This document shows, in pieces, positions 9,358 through 18,388 of a stretch of DNA of 64,000 bases. This DNA comes from Ostreococcus mediterraneus (taxonomy: Eukaryota > Chlorophyta > Mamiellophyceae > Mamiellales > Bathycoccaceae). The position numbers were made by a program, and so were the translations under genes. The stretch covers positions 473,909 to 537,908 of the forward strand of contig WMKK01000007.1 in the NCBI GenBank assembly GCA_012295225.1, read 5' to 3'. Numbering within the stretch: the first letter of the stretch is position 1; every line of letters starts with the position of its first letter. Below the pieces are notes generated by a model. The model had not been told where the DNA came from and did not search any database. It saw nothing but the letters and a program-made list of their open reading frames with translations.

Positions 9358-10290
9358 TTAGAAGAACGGCGGGAGAAGGATGAACGGACGACGGAACTTG
9401 GGCTTGCCATCGGTACCCGGAAACAACTTTCTCAATCGCTTGTGCTTGGCGATGGCCCACTGCAGCATTTGCGCGGCGCCGCAGCACATAAATGTGTAGC
9501 CCATCGCGCTTTGCGTCGCAATGTTGAACCCAAGCCACTGGTAGATTTCCGTGCAATAGTTGGCGCACGTTACATAGTTGAACAAAAAGCCAGAGGGAAT
9601 GACGTACGCCTTGGAACCATCCTTACGCAAGTTGGCCAAAATGATGTGGCAACGCAAGTTGCTCAACTGCATCACCGCCGAAAACGCAAAACCAGCAAGC
9701 ATCTGCGTGCGTCCGACGGGGGTGTACGCCGGATGATTAATAAAGTACGACATCACCGCCCCAAAAGTCCAGTAGTAGCTGCAGTTACGCATCAAGTTGA
9801 AAATCGGCATCGTTGCGTGCGAAAACGAGTGCACAAAGAACGTCTCCAAAATCCGCTTCACGTAGTGCGCCGTGTGAAAGTACATCGCCAACGTCTGCGC
9901 CTCGAGCGGCGCCTTGCCAGCGTCCTTAAACCCAAGCATCTTTCCGTAAATCGTCTCGCGTGCGAAATAAAACGGCAAGTACGCCAACAGCGGTCCGAGA
10001 TACTCAAAGAAGAACACCGCCTTGTACGACACCTGCGGTCCCAAGTCTTTGAACACGATCGTGTCCCCGTCGACGAGCCCGTAATCGCGCAACGCCTTGG
10101 CGTCTTCGAGCGCGACGCCGCGAGGGGCATCCTTCGTCGCCACCGTCGTAAATCGCTGTCTCGTCGGGTAGTACGCACGCTTCATCTCGTGGAAGATCTT
10201 CTTCAAGTCTGAAACCTTGGCATCGGATGGCAGCACGATGCCTTCGGGGAGGACTGTGCGGCCCGAACGGGAGATCACTTTGAGCTTCAT
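9358..10290 (-). CDS. TECR: Very-long-chain trans-2-enoyl-CoA reductase
   Basis: The ATG at 10290 (MKLKVISRSG) gives 310 residues, the normal size for TSC13/ECR/TECR. Residues 1-80 form the ubiquitin-like N-terminal domain. The steroid-reductase-type membrane part follows with family motifs: FKDLGPQVSY, LLAYLPFYFAR, HYVKRILETFFVHSFSHATMP, NCSYYWTFG, YFINHPAYTP and a C-terminal cysteine- and tyrosine-rich segment (ANYCTEIYQWLGF). It catalyses the last step of each very-long-chain fatty-acid elongation cycle in the ER, reducing trans-2-enoyl-CoA with NADPH. The open frame upstream of this ATG is high-GC read-through without similarity. Confidence 0.93.
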   Translation of the reverse strand: MKLKVISRSGRTVLPEGIVLPSDAKVSDLKKIFHEMKRAYYPTRQRFTTVATKDAPRGVALEDAKALRDYGLVDGDTIVFKDLGPQVSYKAVFFFEYLGPLLAYLPFYFARETIYGKMLGFKDAGKAPLEAQTLAMYFHTAHYVKRILETFFVHSFSHATMPIFNLMRNCSYYWTFGAVMSYFINHPAYTPVGRTQMLAGFAFSAVMQLSNLRCHIILANLRKDGSKAYVIPSGFLFNYVTCANYCTEIYQWLGFNIATQSAMGYTFMCCGAAQMLQWAIAKHKRLRKLFPGTDGKPKFRRPFILLPPFF

Positions 10291-10543
10291 GTCGCGCGCG
10301 AATACAGCTGTGTGCGTGCGTCCGTGCGTGTGCTTGGCGGGGATTCGCACAAACTTTCGCGGGTCGCACGCGGCGGTGTGAAGGTTGAGTCGAAATTCTC
10401 TCAAGCGTGAAAAAGCGACGCAGCTGCGGACGACGACGCTGTTGGATTTTGAACTCGCGCGGCGGGATGGTGCGATTGAATGATTTCTGATTTTATATAA
10501 CAAGTCTAGGGCACGCGGTATCGAATGATGATGTTTCGCGCTT

Positions 10544-12058
10544 CTAGGCGGCGGCGAGGATGTTCTTGCACTGCACGTGCAAAAATGCGAGATTTCCGAC
10601 GCATTCGCCAAAGAGCTCGCCCAAGACTTCCGTGACGTCAGGCTGACCTTCTTCGGGGTCCTCCATCTGTGGTGCTTCGCCACCTTTGCCTCGAGCTTTA
10701 GTCATCACGAAATCGTTCGCGCCTATAGCGTAGATGCGCTTCGTGCCGGCGTCCTTGTCGGAGTTGGACACGTACATGGCTTTCAAGCGCCGAATAATGA
10801 GCTCCTTGAACGCATCCGCCACGGGGCTATTCTCGGGGGCGTTCGAACGTTTGGCGAAAATGAACAAGAGCGCTTCCCATACCCGACGCATTTGTTTCTT
10901 GCAAATCTTCAATTTTGACGCCGCGATGGTATAAATTTCCGCGGTGCACATCAATGCGTTTCGGCGCTCATCCTCCGTCGTCGCGTGCGCCGCTTTCACC
11001 GCCGCCTGCTGCACTTTGGTCCACAGATCAGGCGTGGTCAAACACGCTTTGACATCGAGCACATCGCGCAATCTTTGCAACTGATCGGTCGGGTCTTCAA
11101 TCGTCAAATCACGCATGGAACGATCGATTGCGAGCTTGCGCACCGCTTCGAGAAGCTGCGCGCCCAAGCCTTGACGCTGATACGGTGGCAACACCACAAT
11201 CTGACTCAATCTCGCCCGCTCAGAGTCGGGATAGGCGTAATATCTATACACCGTTGTGTACCCAGCGGTTTCCCACGACCCATCGGCGTGATGCCTCGTC
11301 GCCACGAGAAGCGTCCATCTCGGGTCGTCGTCGACGATTTTACTAAACGCCTCGATGTAAAACACCGCCAACGCCTCCATGGCGTCATGCCACGCTCTCA
11401 CTTCAGCATTCGTCCACAACTCGTACGCCGTGAGTTTCGTCACTACGCCATCCTTTTCGCTCGCCGAAATCAACGTCCCCCCTGCACACGGCGTCGACAT
11501 ATCCGCCTCAGCTTTAAACCGTCCTTCATCCGCGTACATGTGCTCCTCGTACCACTCGCCCAACTGCTCTCGCACCGGATCCGCGGGATTCATCGCACTT
11601 TCAATCTTATCCTCGTAATCAATCTTCAACAACGCCTTCAACGAACGCTTACACACGTACATGGACATCGACAACCCGGCGTAGCCAAAAATCGACTCAT
11701 CCTCGCGAAACACTTGGTGCGTAAACTCGGGCTCAAATCCATCCTCATCCACCCCGCGCGCACCCTTCGCAAACGACTCCACCGCCTTAACATCACACAT
11801 GTAGAATTTCAACGCCTCTGACGCCTCGCACACGTACGATTTCGCCGCTACCACGGGTTTACGCGCCACAATCGGTGCGACAGTCGTCGAGCTGTTGATG
11901 ATTTTTGAATTCGTCCCACACGCTGCGCGCGCCTCGGCGCCGCCCGGCGGTGCGCCGAACCCGAAGGACACCGCACCGGCCTCGCCGGCGGGTTCATCGC
12001 CGCCGAATCTCGCCGCGAGCTTCGCGCGCTTCGCCGCAGCTTGCTCGTCGACGGACAT
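10544..12058 (-). CDS. HAT1: Histone acetyltransferase 1 (type B, HAT1/HAG2)
   Basis: The ATG at 12058 (MSVDEQAAAKR) gives 504 residues. The protein has the HAT1 N-terminal domain (FTHQVFREDESIFGYAGL, then LKIDYEDKI) followed by the GNAT core, with acetyl-CoA motif A visible as VVLPPYQRQGLGAQLL and the following TIEDPTDQLQRLRD helix typical of HAT1. HAT1 acetylates newly made histone H4 at Lys5 and Lys12 before chromatin assembly, working with an RbAp46/48-type WD40 partner. The extreme N-terminus contains a glycine/alanine-rich tract. It diverges from XPB across 85 bp. Confidence 0.92.
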   Translation of the reverse strand: MSVDEQAAAKRAKLAARFGGDEPAGEAGAVSFGFGAPPGGAEARAACGTNSKIINSSTTVAPIVARKPVVAAKSYVCEASEALKFYMCDVKAVESFAKGARGVDEDGFEPEFTHQVFREDESIFGYAGLSMSMYVCKRSLKALLKIDYEDKIESAMNPADPVREQLGEWYEEHMYADEGRFKAEADMSTPCAGGTLISASEKDGVVTKLTAYELWTNAEVRAWHDAMEALAVFYIEAFSKIVDDDPRWTLLVATRHHADGSWETAGYTTVYRYYAYPDSERARLSQIVVLPPYQRQGLGAQLLEAVRKLAIDRSMRDLTIEDPTDQLQRLRDVLDVKACLTTPDLWTKVQQAAVKAAHATTEDERRNALMCTAEIYTIAASKLKICKKQMRRVWEALLFIFAKRSNAPENSPVADAFKELIIRRLKAMYVSNSDKDAGTKRIYAIGANDFVMTKARGKGGEAPQMEDPEEGQPDVTEVLGELFGECVGNLAFLHVQCKNILAAA

Positions 12059-12143
12059 GCGTGTGTCGCGCGTCGTCGAGTGATGGCGTCGGGTGTCCGC
12101 GCGCACCGCACTCATCGACGCCGACGCGCGAGCGCGAGACGAC
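12059..12143. promoter_or_regulatory. 85-bp divergent promoter between HAT1 and XPB
   Basis: The two ATG codons face away from each other with 85 bp between them. An ATG at 12082 lies out of frame with XPB and could act as a short upstream frame. No clear TATA box is present. Confidence 0.4.
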
Positions 12144-14798
12144 ATGAGCGGTGCGCGACGACGAGGGCGATCGCCAAGCGCGGCGGCTGCCGATGAAGCC
12201 GCGGCTCCGGCGCCAAAGGCGGCGAAGACGGCGCTCAAGTTTACCATGAAGAAGGGCACTGGGGTGGTGAAAACGAAAGCGGTGGACGAGGACGACGGTG
12301 GCGACGACGAGGAGGAAGAGTACGAGGAGGAGGAGCTGTACGAAGAAGAGGAGGATGAAGAGAAGAAGGAGACGCACAAGTTGAAACTGTCGATTAAGAT
12401 GAAGATGAAGGCGAAAGGTGGGACAAAGGTGAGCTTTTTGGAGGATGAGGAATTAAACGACGACGGCCCGAGCGAGAGTGATAGCGAATTAGAAGATGCG
12501 TTATGGGCTGGGGGTGATGGGTTTGGAGATAATGATTTCAGCGGGCTACAACTTAAGCCCGATCACGCTAATCGGCCGCTGTGGGTGTGCGACGATGGAC
12601 GCATCTTTCTAGAATCGTTTTCACCCGTGTACAAGGCGGCGTATGACTTTTTGATTTCTGTCGCCGAGCCAGTGTGTCGACCGGCAAATATGCACGAGTA
12701 TGTGTTGACTCCGCACTCTCTATACGCTGCGGTTTCGGTTGGTTTAGAAACGGCGACAATTTTATCGGTGTTGGACCGATTGAGCAAGACGCATTTGAGT
12801 GAAGAGATTCACGACTTTGTGCACGAATGTACAGCCAACTACGGCAAGGTCAAACTCGTTTTACAGCGAAACAAGTTTTATCTTGAATCTAACGACCCAA
12901 GTGTGCTCAAGGAGTTGTTAGCGGACGACGTTGTGCGTGCTGCGCGCGTCGCTGGCTCACAAAACGCTTCGTTCCGCGTAACCAACGCGCTCAAGGAGAA
13001 AGGGGCGCAAATGTTAGTTGATATTCCAGACGAAGAAGCCACCGTAGACGTCCCAGCTGATGGACTCGATGCAAAATATCAGCAAGATTTCTTACCAGAA
13101 TACGATCCCGATCGTCAAATGCATAGTTTTGAGATTGAGGCGGCGCAAGTTGAGCACGTCAAGCAACGGTGCTTGCCTGGAAATTTAGGATACCCCACTT
13201 TGGAGGAGTATGATTTTAGAAACGATACGCGCAATCCAGATTTACCAATTGAACTGAAACCAATGACTAGGATTCGTCCCTATCAGGAAAAGTCACTATC
13301 AAAGATGTTTGGTAATGGACGTGCGAGAAGTGGGATTATCGTCCTGCCATGCGGCGCAGGAAAGAGTCTAACGGGCATCGCCGCCGCCGCGCGCATTCGC
13401 AAATCGACGCTGTGTTTGTGCACGTCGAGCGTGAGCGTCGACCAGTGGTCGGCTCAGTTCAAGTTGTGGACCAATTTGACGGACACTCACATCGTTCGTT
13501 TCACCTCACAAAACAAAGATGAATTCCCACCGCCAGACGAGGCATGCGTTTGCGTCACGACTTATAACATGGTGAGCGCCGGTGGGAAGCGAAGCGAAGG
13601 GAGTGAGCGCATCTTGGAAGCCATTCGATCTCGCGAATGGGGTTGCATGTTATTAGATGAAGTACACGTCGTACCCGCGGCAATGTTCCGCAAGGTGATC
13701 GGGATTACAAAAGCGCATTGTAAACTCGGACTCACCGCGACGCTCGTGCGCGAAGACGACAAGGTGGATCACCTCAACTTTTTGATTGGTCCAAAACTAT
13801 ACGAAGCGAACTGGCTTGATTTGCAACGCGATGGTCACATCGCCAACGTGCAATGTGTTGAAGTCTGGTGTCCTATGACGGCTGAGTTTTTCCGGAAGTA
13901 CTGCAATCCCAACTATGCAAACAAAAAGCAAGTGTTGTACTGCATGAATCCAAACAAGTTTATGGCGTGTCAATTTTTGATGCAGTTTCACGAGCAGCAG
14001 CGCAAGGATAAAGTGATTGTATTTAGTGACAACATTTTCGCCCTTCGTGAATACGCTACGGCACTGCGACGTCCGTTGATTTATGGTGATACCTCCCATG
14101 CGGAGCGTACGCGTGTCTTGCACGCGTTTAAGTACAGCAACGAGATTAACACCATCTTCTTATCCAAAGTTGGCGACAACTCGATTGATATCCCCGAAGC
14201 AAATGTGATTATTCAAATTTCGTCCCACGCGGGTAGTCGTCGACAGGAGGCGCAACGCTTAGGTCGCATTCTACGACCAAAGGCTGCTCAACTCAGCGGT
14301 AAGAAGACGAATGCAGACGAACACAACGCCTTCTTCTACTCTCTGGTCTCAACAGATACGGCAGAAATGTACTATAGCACAAAAAGACAGCAGTTTTTGA
14401 TTCAGCAAGGGTATGCATTCAAGGTTGTGACCGATTTGATCGGCCCGCAAGACAAGCCGCAGCTCATGTTCTCGACGCAGGAAAAGCAACTCGATTTGCT
14501 CGCTAAGGTGCTGAGTGCCGGCGAAGCCGAGGCGGGAGAGGAAGTACTTCCCGACGACGAAGACGCCATCAAGCACGCACACAAGCCAGCAGGCGCTGCA
14601 AGACGTACGCCTGGATCCATGATGGCACTATCCGGTGCAGATGGCGCGTACTTAGAATTTGACGCCCAGCGCGGAAAGACAGGCAAACCCGGCTCAAGCG
14701 CTTCGTTCAAGAAACCGTCCGGAGCGCCTCGGAGCATTAAACCCAAGAACTCAATTTTACGAGAACGCGACGCGATGTTGCGTGGCAAGAAACGATAG
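12144..14798 (+). CDS. XPB: DNA repair/transcription helicase XPB (TFIIH subunit)
   Basis: The start is placed at the ATG at 12144 (MSGARRRGRSPS); an open frame upstream begins only with GTG. The product has 884 residues. An acidic stretch (about 50-75) is followed by the XPB N-terminal damage-recognition domain. Helicase motifs come next: LPCGAGKS at about 401-408 (Walker A), DEVH at 505-508 (Walker B), GLTATLVRED with the XPB-specific RED triad, and RRQEAQRLGRILRPK (motif VI). XPB is the ATPase/translocase of TFIIH that opens promoter DNA and acts in nucleotide excision repair. The length matches plant and animal XPB. Confidence 0.95.
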   Translation: MSGARRRGRSPSAAAADEAAAPAPKAAKTALKFTMKKGTGVVKTKAVDEDDGGDDEEEEYEEEELYEEEEDEEKKETHKLKLSIKMKMKAKGGTKVSFLEDEELNDDGPSESDSELEDALWAGGDGFGDNDFSGLQLKPDHANRPLWVCDDGRIFLESFSPVYKAAYDFLISVAEPVCRPANMHEYVLTPHSLYAAVSVGLETATILSVLDRLSKTHLSEEIHDFVHECTANYGKVKLVLQRNKFYLESNDPSVLKELLADDVVRAARVAGSQNASFRVTNALKEKGAQMLVDIPDEEATVDVPADGLDAKYQQDFLPEYDPDRQMHSFEIEAAQVEHVKQRCLPGNLGYPTLEEYDFRNDTRNPDLPIELKPMTRIRPYQEKSLSKMFGNGRARSGIIVLPCGAGKSLTGIAAAARIRKSTLCLCTSSVSVDQWSAQFKLWTNLTDTHIVRFTSQNKDEFPPPDEACVCVTTYNMVSAGGKRSEGSERILEAIRSREWGCMLLDEVHVVPAAMFRKVIGITKAHCKLGLTATLVREDDKVDHLNFLIGPKLYEANWLDLQRDGHIANVQCVEVWCPMTAEFFRKYCNPNYANKKQVLYCMNPNKFMACQFLMQFHEQQRKDKVIVFSDNIFALREYATALRRPLIYGDTSHAERTRVLHAFKYSNEINTIFLSKVGDNSIDIPEANVIIQISSHAGSRRQEAQRLGRILRPKAAQLSGKKTNADEHNAFFYSLVSTDTAEMYYSTKRQQFLIQQGYAFKVVTDLIGPQDKPQLMFSTQEKQLDLLAKVLSAGEAEAGEEVLPDDEDAIKHAHKPAGAARRTPGSMMALSGADGAYLEFDAQRGKTGKPGSSASFKKPSGAPRSIKPKNSILRERDAMLRGKKR

Positions 14799-14859
14799 AT
14801 TTGCACTAGAAATTTAATAATTACACATAGCATATACTAGCATATAACATTGAGCCAGC

Positions 14860-17800
14860 TTAGGCTTTGAACGTGCAGAATTCGACAAACGTTGTTTTCT
14901 TCTTTTTCCACCAACGCTTCCATTGCATTGACTTTGTGATTTTTGGCGGCCTATACACATATTCGGCATCGTGGTCGGTTTCAATGCCTGGAACAGGACC
15001 CCTAATAAGATCGAGCTCGCGGAGACGCGCAAAAAATTGCCGTTTTGCTTCGTTCTGAGTGCACTTACTTTTTCGCGTTGCAATTTGAATAAACGCACTC
15101 AATAAAAAGCCATACTTCACGTCAACAATGAGCTCGATCCTTGGTGGCTCTCCTTTCCAACGGATTTCATCCGTTTCATCCCAGTGAAACTTCTTTATTG
15201 CTGTTTTCGTATCCGACTCTCCATCCTCCATTTCTGGTTTCACCGCCGCTAAGAACGCAACCATGGCTTTGCGGTTGAATTTACAATTCATCGTGTAACG
15301 AATGGACAAGATGCCAGCCGCCTTGGAGCCGGCGTACTTGATAAGACGATTGAACAAAAATCCAAGGATAGCCCACCAAGCCATGTTGATGATGAACATG
15401 ACCATCGGGGTCTGAATGTACCAATCAAAAGCTTTTATAGCCCAATCAATATCCCCAGCGACGCCGAGATACAAACCGTGCACTCGATCGAGAATCGCAA
15501 ACGCGAGCGAACCAGCCAAGACGACTTGCATGATCTCAAGAGAGGTCGACGCACGCTCATTCGCGCGAAAAACTTCTTCAAGATTTTGAGTGTTGTTCGA
15601 CACCGACTGACTAACCTTGAACTCTTTATTTTCGTGAATGACGTCGGCGGCGTTTCGAAGCGCGTTTAGCTCGCCATTTGCGCCTTCAAGGTTCTTACGA
15701 ATGTCCCTGATGCGTCGCTCTAAACGCGTCTTGGTGTCAGACATTTGAAGAATCTTTTCTAACCGCGTCACCGCTTCGTCGCTATGTTTCATCTTTGGCT
15801 TTTCTTCAGCGGCTGTCAATGATTCAAGAAGATAGCTATGAATTTCTCGCATCAAAATAATCTCCGCCGAGACTTCAGACAACAATGTCCGGACTTGCAG
15901 TATATTATTCGGATCTGATTCGTATGTGTCAATCAAGATCTTTATTTTTTGCAACGTATCGACCGTTACAAACATACGACGATACAAAGACTGAATAAAC
16001 ATGTTTCTTGACATCATGGACATGTACTGCACAATGAGGTGCTCAAATTTTGCACTGTCTTTGGAGCAAAGAATCATTCCCGTCGAACCCATGACAACCA
16101 ACTCATCGTCACGTGATAGTTGGAAGCCAGACTGCACGTCGCCAACAATCTGTCTGATCTCATTTTCCATCGTCTCTCGATCGAGCAACTCATTCGCCGT
16201 CGGCACGTCTTCTCGACCTTTTCTATTAATTCTGCTCATCAAGAAAACATTGTACTTTTCGCGGTTCATGGAGTCTCCCATGTGTGTAAGGTCCAATAAC
16301 ACACGTTGATGGGAAGTGAGTAAATTTTCGATGACTTCGCTCGAGTCTGACCCAATATCACGCAGCAAACGCGCCAGGTTATCGATAGAAAATCCATTGC
16401 CATCTATCTGCTTCATCATACCCTCCAGCGTCAAACCATAAAGCATGAAGCCTTCCTCGCTCACGTGAATGCCAAAATTTTCAATCTGCACGATACCCGC
16501 TTCTTCTTCGTATTGAACTTCAGCTTCAAAGTTGACGTACGCGGTTTCATCAAAATCTAACACGTTCACGCGGGTCAAACCTTCGGTCTTTCCTTGAAAT
16601 AGTGGATTTGATGGGTCTTCATCCATCACGCTCGTGAAATATCCGCCAGAGACCCGATCAACCGAGCCTAACCTGTCATTCAAACTCAGCACTTGATTCG
16701 CGCCCATTGGAATCCACTCTGCGACGAGAAGTCGCAATCTATCAAAAGTGAGATGCTCATCGAGATCATCTCTAATGGTGTTTTTAGCCTTGAGGAGTGC
16801 TGGCGTTTGGTTCTTGTTACTGTGGCACTCGCGCCCCCAATGTCGCATGCATTTGGGGATAAATGGAGAAGAAACGTACGAAACTTCTTCAATGTCTGTA
16901 ATATCGCTCTCGCGCTCTGATCCAGAACCGGATTGAAGATAAAATAACTGATCGTCATCGCTCCATTTGACGACATACAAGTTTCGCGGCGTCGTTTGAA
17001 TTTTATCTGCGTAAATCACCTCATCGATAGCCGCCCTATCGCGTCGACGAAGGTGCGTCTTCAAATGCTGGTAGCCTGCACTCGTGAGCCGAAATGCGGT
17101 TGAATTGTTGTAATTCTTTGAACTTAACTTCATACCCACCAAGAATCCCACTTCCCGCATATCATCCAAATCATCCACGCCTTCTTGCGAAATGTTCAAC
17201 CAAACGCGCTTCGAGCCAATAGTTTCTGCCATGGGCGCGTAATCATAATCCAAAGCTCCAGCGCGAATGCATTCGTAAATTAACACGAGAAGTTGCGTTT
17301 TGCGTACCCAAAGTTCACTGTCGGGGCCCTCCTCTGCAGACAAAGCCGGAAACGCGCCTCGGTTTGCGGAAGAAGTGTAAGTGGAAATCAAGTACAACAA
17401 TCGCGTGTGATCAACCCCGACGTCTTCCTGCGCGCCTTCGAATTTTTTTGCAGTCGGTTTGTCGGCTTCGTGTTTTCGCAGCGCGCGCATCACCGCCATC
17501 GGATTAAAGTCTCCCCGCTCCGACGCGTCTTGAACCGCCTTTTCCATGGTGTGCTCAATCGCCTTCTCCTTCTCCTTCTTCACCTCCATCGCACGCTTAA
17601 GCGACTGTTCCATCGTCGATTGCAATTTCGTATCAATCGCCCTCGAATACTGCTCATACATCGCCATCAAGGCTATCGTCCCGAAATCCATAGTATGTCC
17701 CCGCGCATCCGCCGATTTCAACAATTCATACTTTGTCACCGCGCGCGCAATCGCCAGCGACGTTCGCAGATGAATCAACAGCCGACGCCAAAGTTTCCTA

Positions 17801-18036
17801 TATCTCGTCCGTGAACTCGCCTGAAATCCCGCAAATCGCGCTTTTACCATCTCACTCAGCGCTAAATACCGTCGTCGCGAGCATTCTTCAAACACGTCCC
17901 GTTCGATGAACACCACGTCTTCGCCAGGATACATTCGCAGCATGGTAATCCTCGGTGGAATCATGCCCGACGGTGACGCCGCTGGGCGACGCTCAGGGGC
18001 GTATTCGCTCTCAAGCATCATTGGTGCGTTATCCAT
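14860..18036 (-). CDS. Large protein of unknown family with two membrane helices
   Basis: The first ATG (MDNAPMMLESEY) at 18036 gives 1058 residues in one exon. I do not recognise the family. Residues about 140-200 form a charged helical or coiled-coil region (KRAMEVKKEKEKAIEH). Residues about 210-700 look globular, with a glutamate-rich strand region (VLDFDETAYVNFEAEVQYEEE). Another coiled coil lies near 760-830. Two hydrophobic segments at about 845-870 (VVLAGSLAFAILDRVHGLYLG) and 885-910 (VMFIINMAWWAILGFLF) anchor it in a membrane. The tail is strongly basic (KRWWKKKK). The topology suggests a tail-region-anchored scaffold with most of the mass on one side. No catalytic motif was found. 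Confidence 0.85.
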   Translation of the reverse strand: MDNAPMMLESEYAPERRPAASPSGMIPPRITMLRMYPGEDVVFIERDVFEECSRRRYLALSEMVKARFAGFQASSRTRYRKLWRRLLIHLRTSLAIARAVTKYELLKSADARGHTMDFGTIALMAMYEQYSRAIDTKLQSTMEQSLKRAMEVKKEKEKAIEHTMEKAVQDASERGDFNPMAVMRALRKHEADKPTAKKFEGAQEDVGVDHTRLLYLISTYTSSANRGAFPALSAEEGPDSELWVRKTQLLVLIYECIRAGALDYDYAPMAETIGSKRVWLNISQEGVDDLDDMREVGFLVGMKLSSKNYNNSTAFRLTSAGYQHLKTHLRRRDRAAIDEVIYADKIQTTPRNLYVVKWSDDDQLFYLQSGSGSERESDITDIEEVSYVSSPFIPKCMRHWGRECHSNKNQTPALLKAKNTIRDDLDEHLTFDRLRLLVAEWIPMGANQVLSLNDRLGSVDRVSGGYFTSVMDEDPSNPLFQGKTEGLTRVNVLDFDETAYVNFEAEVQYEEEAGIVQIENFGIHVSEEGFMLYGLTLEGMMKQIDGNGFSIDNLARLLRDIGSDSSEVIENLLTSHQRVLLDLTHMGDSMNREKYNVFLMSRINRKGREDVPTANELLDRETMENEIRQIVGDVQSGFQLSRDDELVVMGSTGMILCSKDSAKFEHLIVQYMSMMSRNMFIQSLYRRMFVTVDTLQKIKILIDTYESDPNNILQVRTLLSEVSAEIILMREIHSYLLESLTAAEEKPKMKHSDEAVTRLEKILQMSDTKTRLERRIRDIRKNLEGANGELNALRNAADVIHENKEFKVSQSVSNNTQNLEEVFRANERASTSLEIMQVVLAGSLAFAILDRVHGLYLGVAGDIDWAIKAFDWYIQTPMVMFIINMAWWAILGFLFNRLIKYAGSKAAGILSIRYTMNCKFNRKAMVAFLAAVKPEMEDGESDTKTAIKKFHWDETDEIRWKGEPPRIELIVDVKYGFLLSAFIQIATRKSKCTQNEAKRQFFARLRELDLIRGPVPGIETDHDAEYVYRPPKITKSMQWKRWWKKKKTTFVEFCTFKA

Positions 18037-18388
18037 GGCGTCTTTACCCGACACACGCCGCTCCCGAAGACGAAAATCACCCCGCGCCCCGTGACGATTG
18101 ATGCACGCGCAACGGACTCGTTGCTCCCGGTGCGCGCGAGAGGGTTATGCGTCGTCGTCGCGCGCGAGCGAGCGCGCAATTCGACGGCGAGAGATCAAAC
18201 GTGTGATTATGTGCGCGTGTGACGCGCGTGCGAGGGACGTCGACGGACGTGCGTCGATGAATGGCGCGATTGAGCTGCTGATGTGAAAGATTCAATCGCA
18301 CGCGCAGTGAGGCGCAGACGTGAGAGCCCGCCGCGGTTCGCGCGCGCACCGCGGGCGCTGCGTTGAGTCGATAGACGTGGACGTAGAA
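18037..18388. other. Divergent intergenic region, no gene seen
   Basis: The 352 bp between the start of the unknown membrane protein and the bromodomain gene are GC-rich with CGCG runs. I see no convincing open frame, RNA gene or TATA box. It presumably holds both promoters. Confidence 0.4.

Noticed and set aside
10985-11821. A 278-residue open frame antisense to HAT1
   Set aside because: It lies entirely opposite a recognised gene, is Arg/His-rich, and shows no domain; high GC content keeps antisense frames open.
12093-12143. N-terminal extension of XPB starting from a GTG
   Set aside because: Nuclear eukaryotic genes use ATG; the first good ATG is at 12144. The same reasoning trimmed 14860-18036, 18389, 21130, 36880-37515, 37667, 51080 and 60526.
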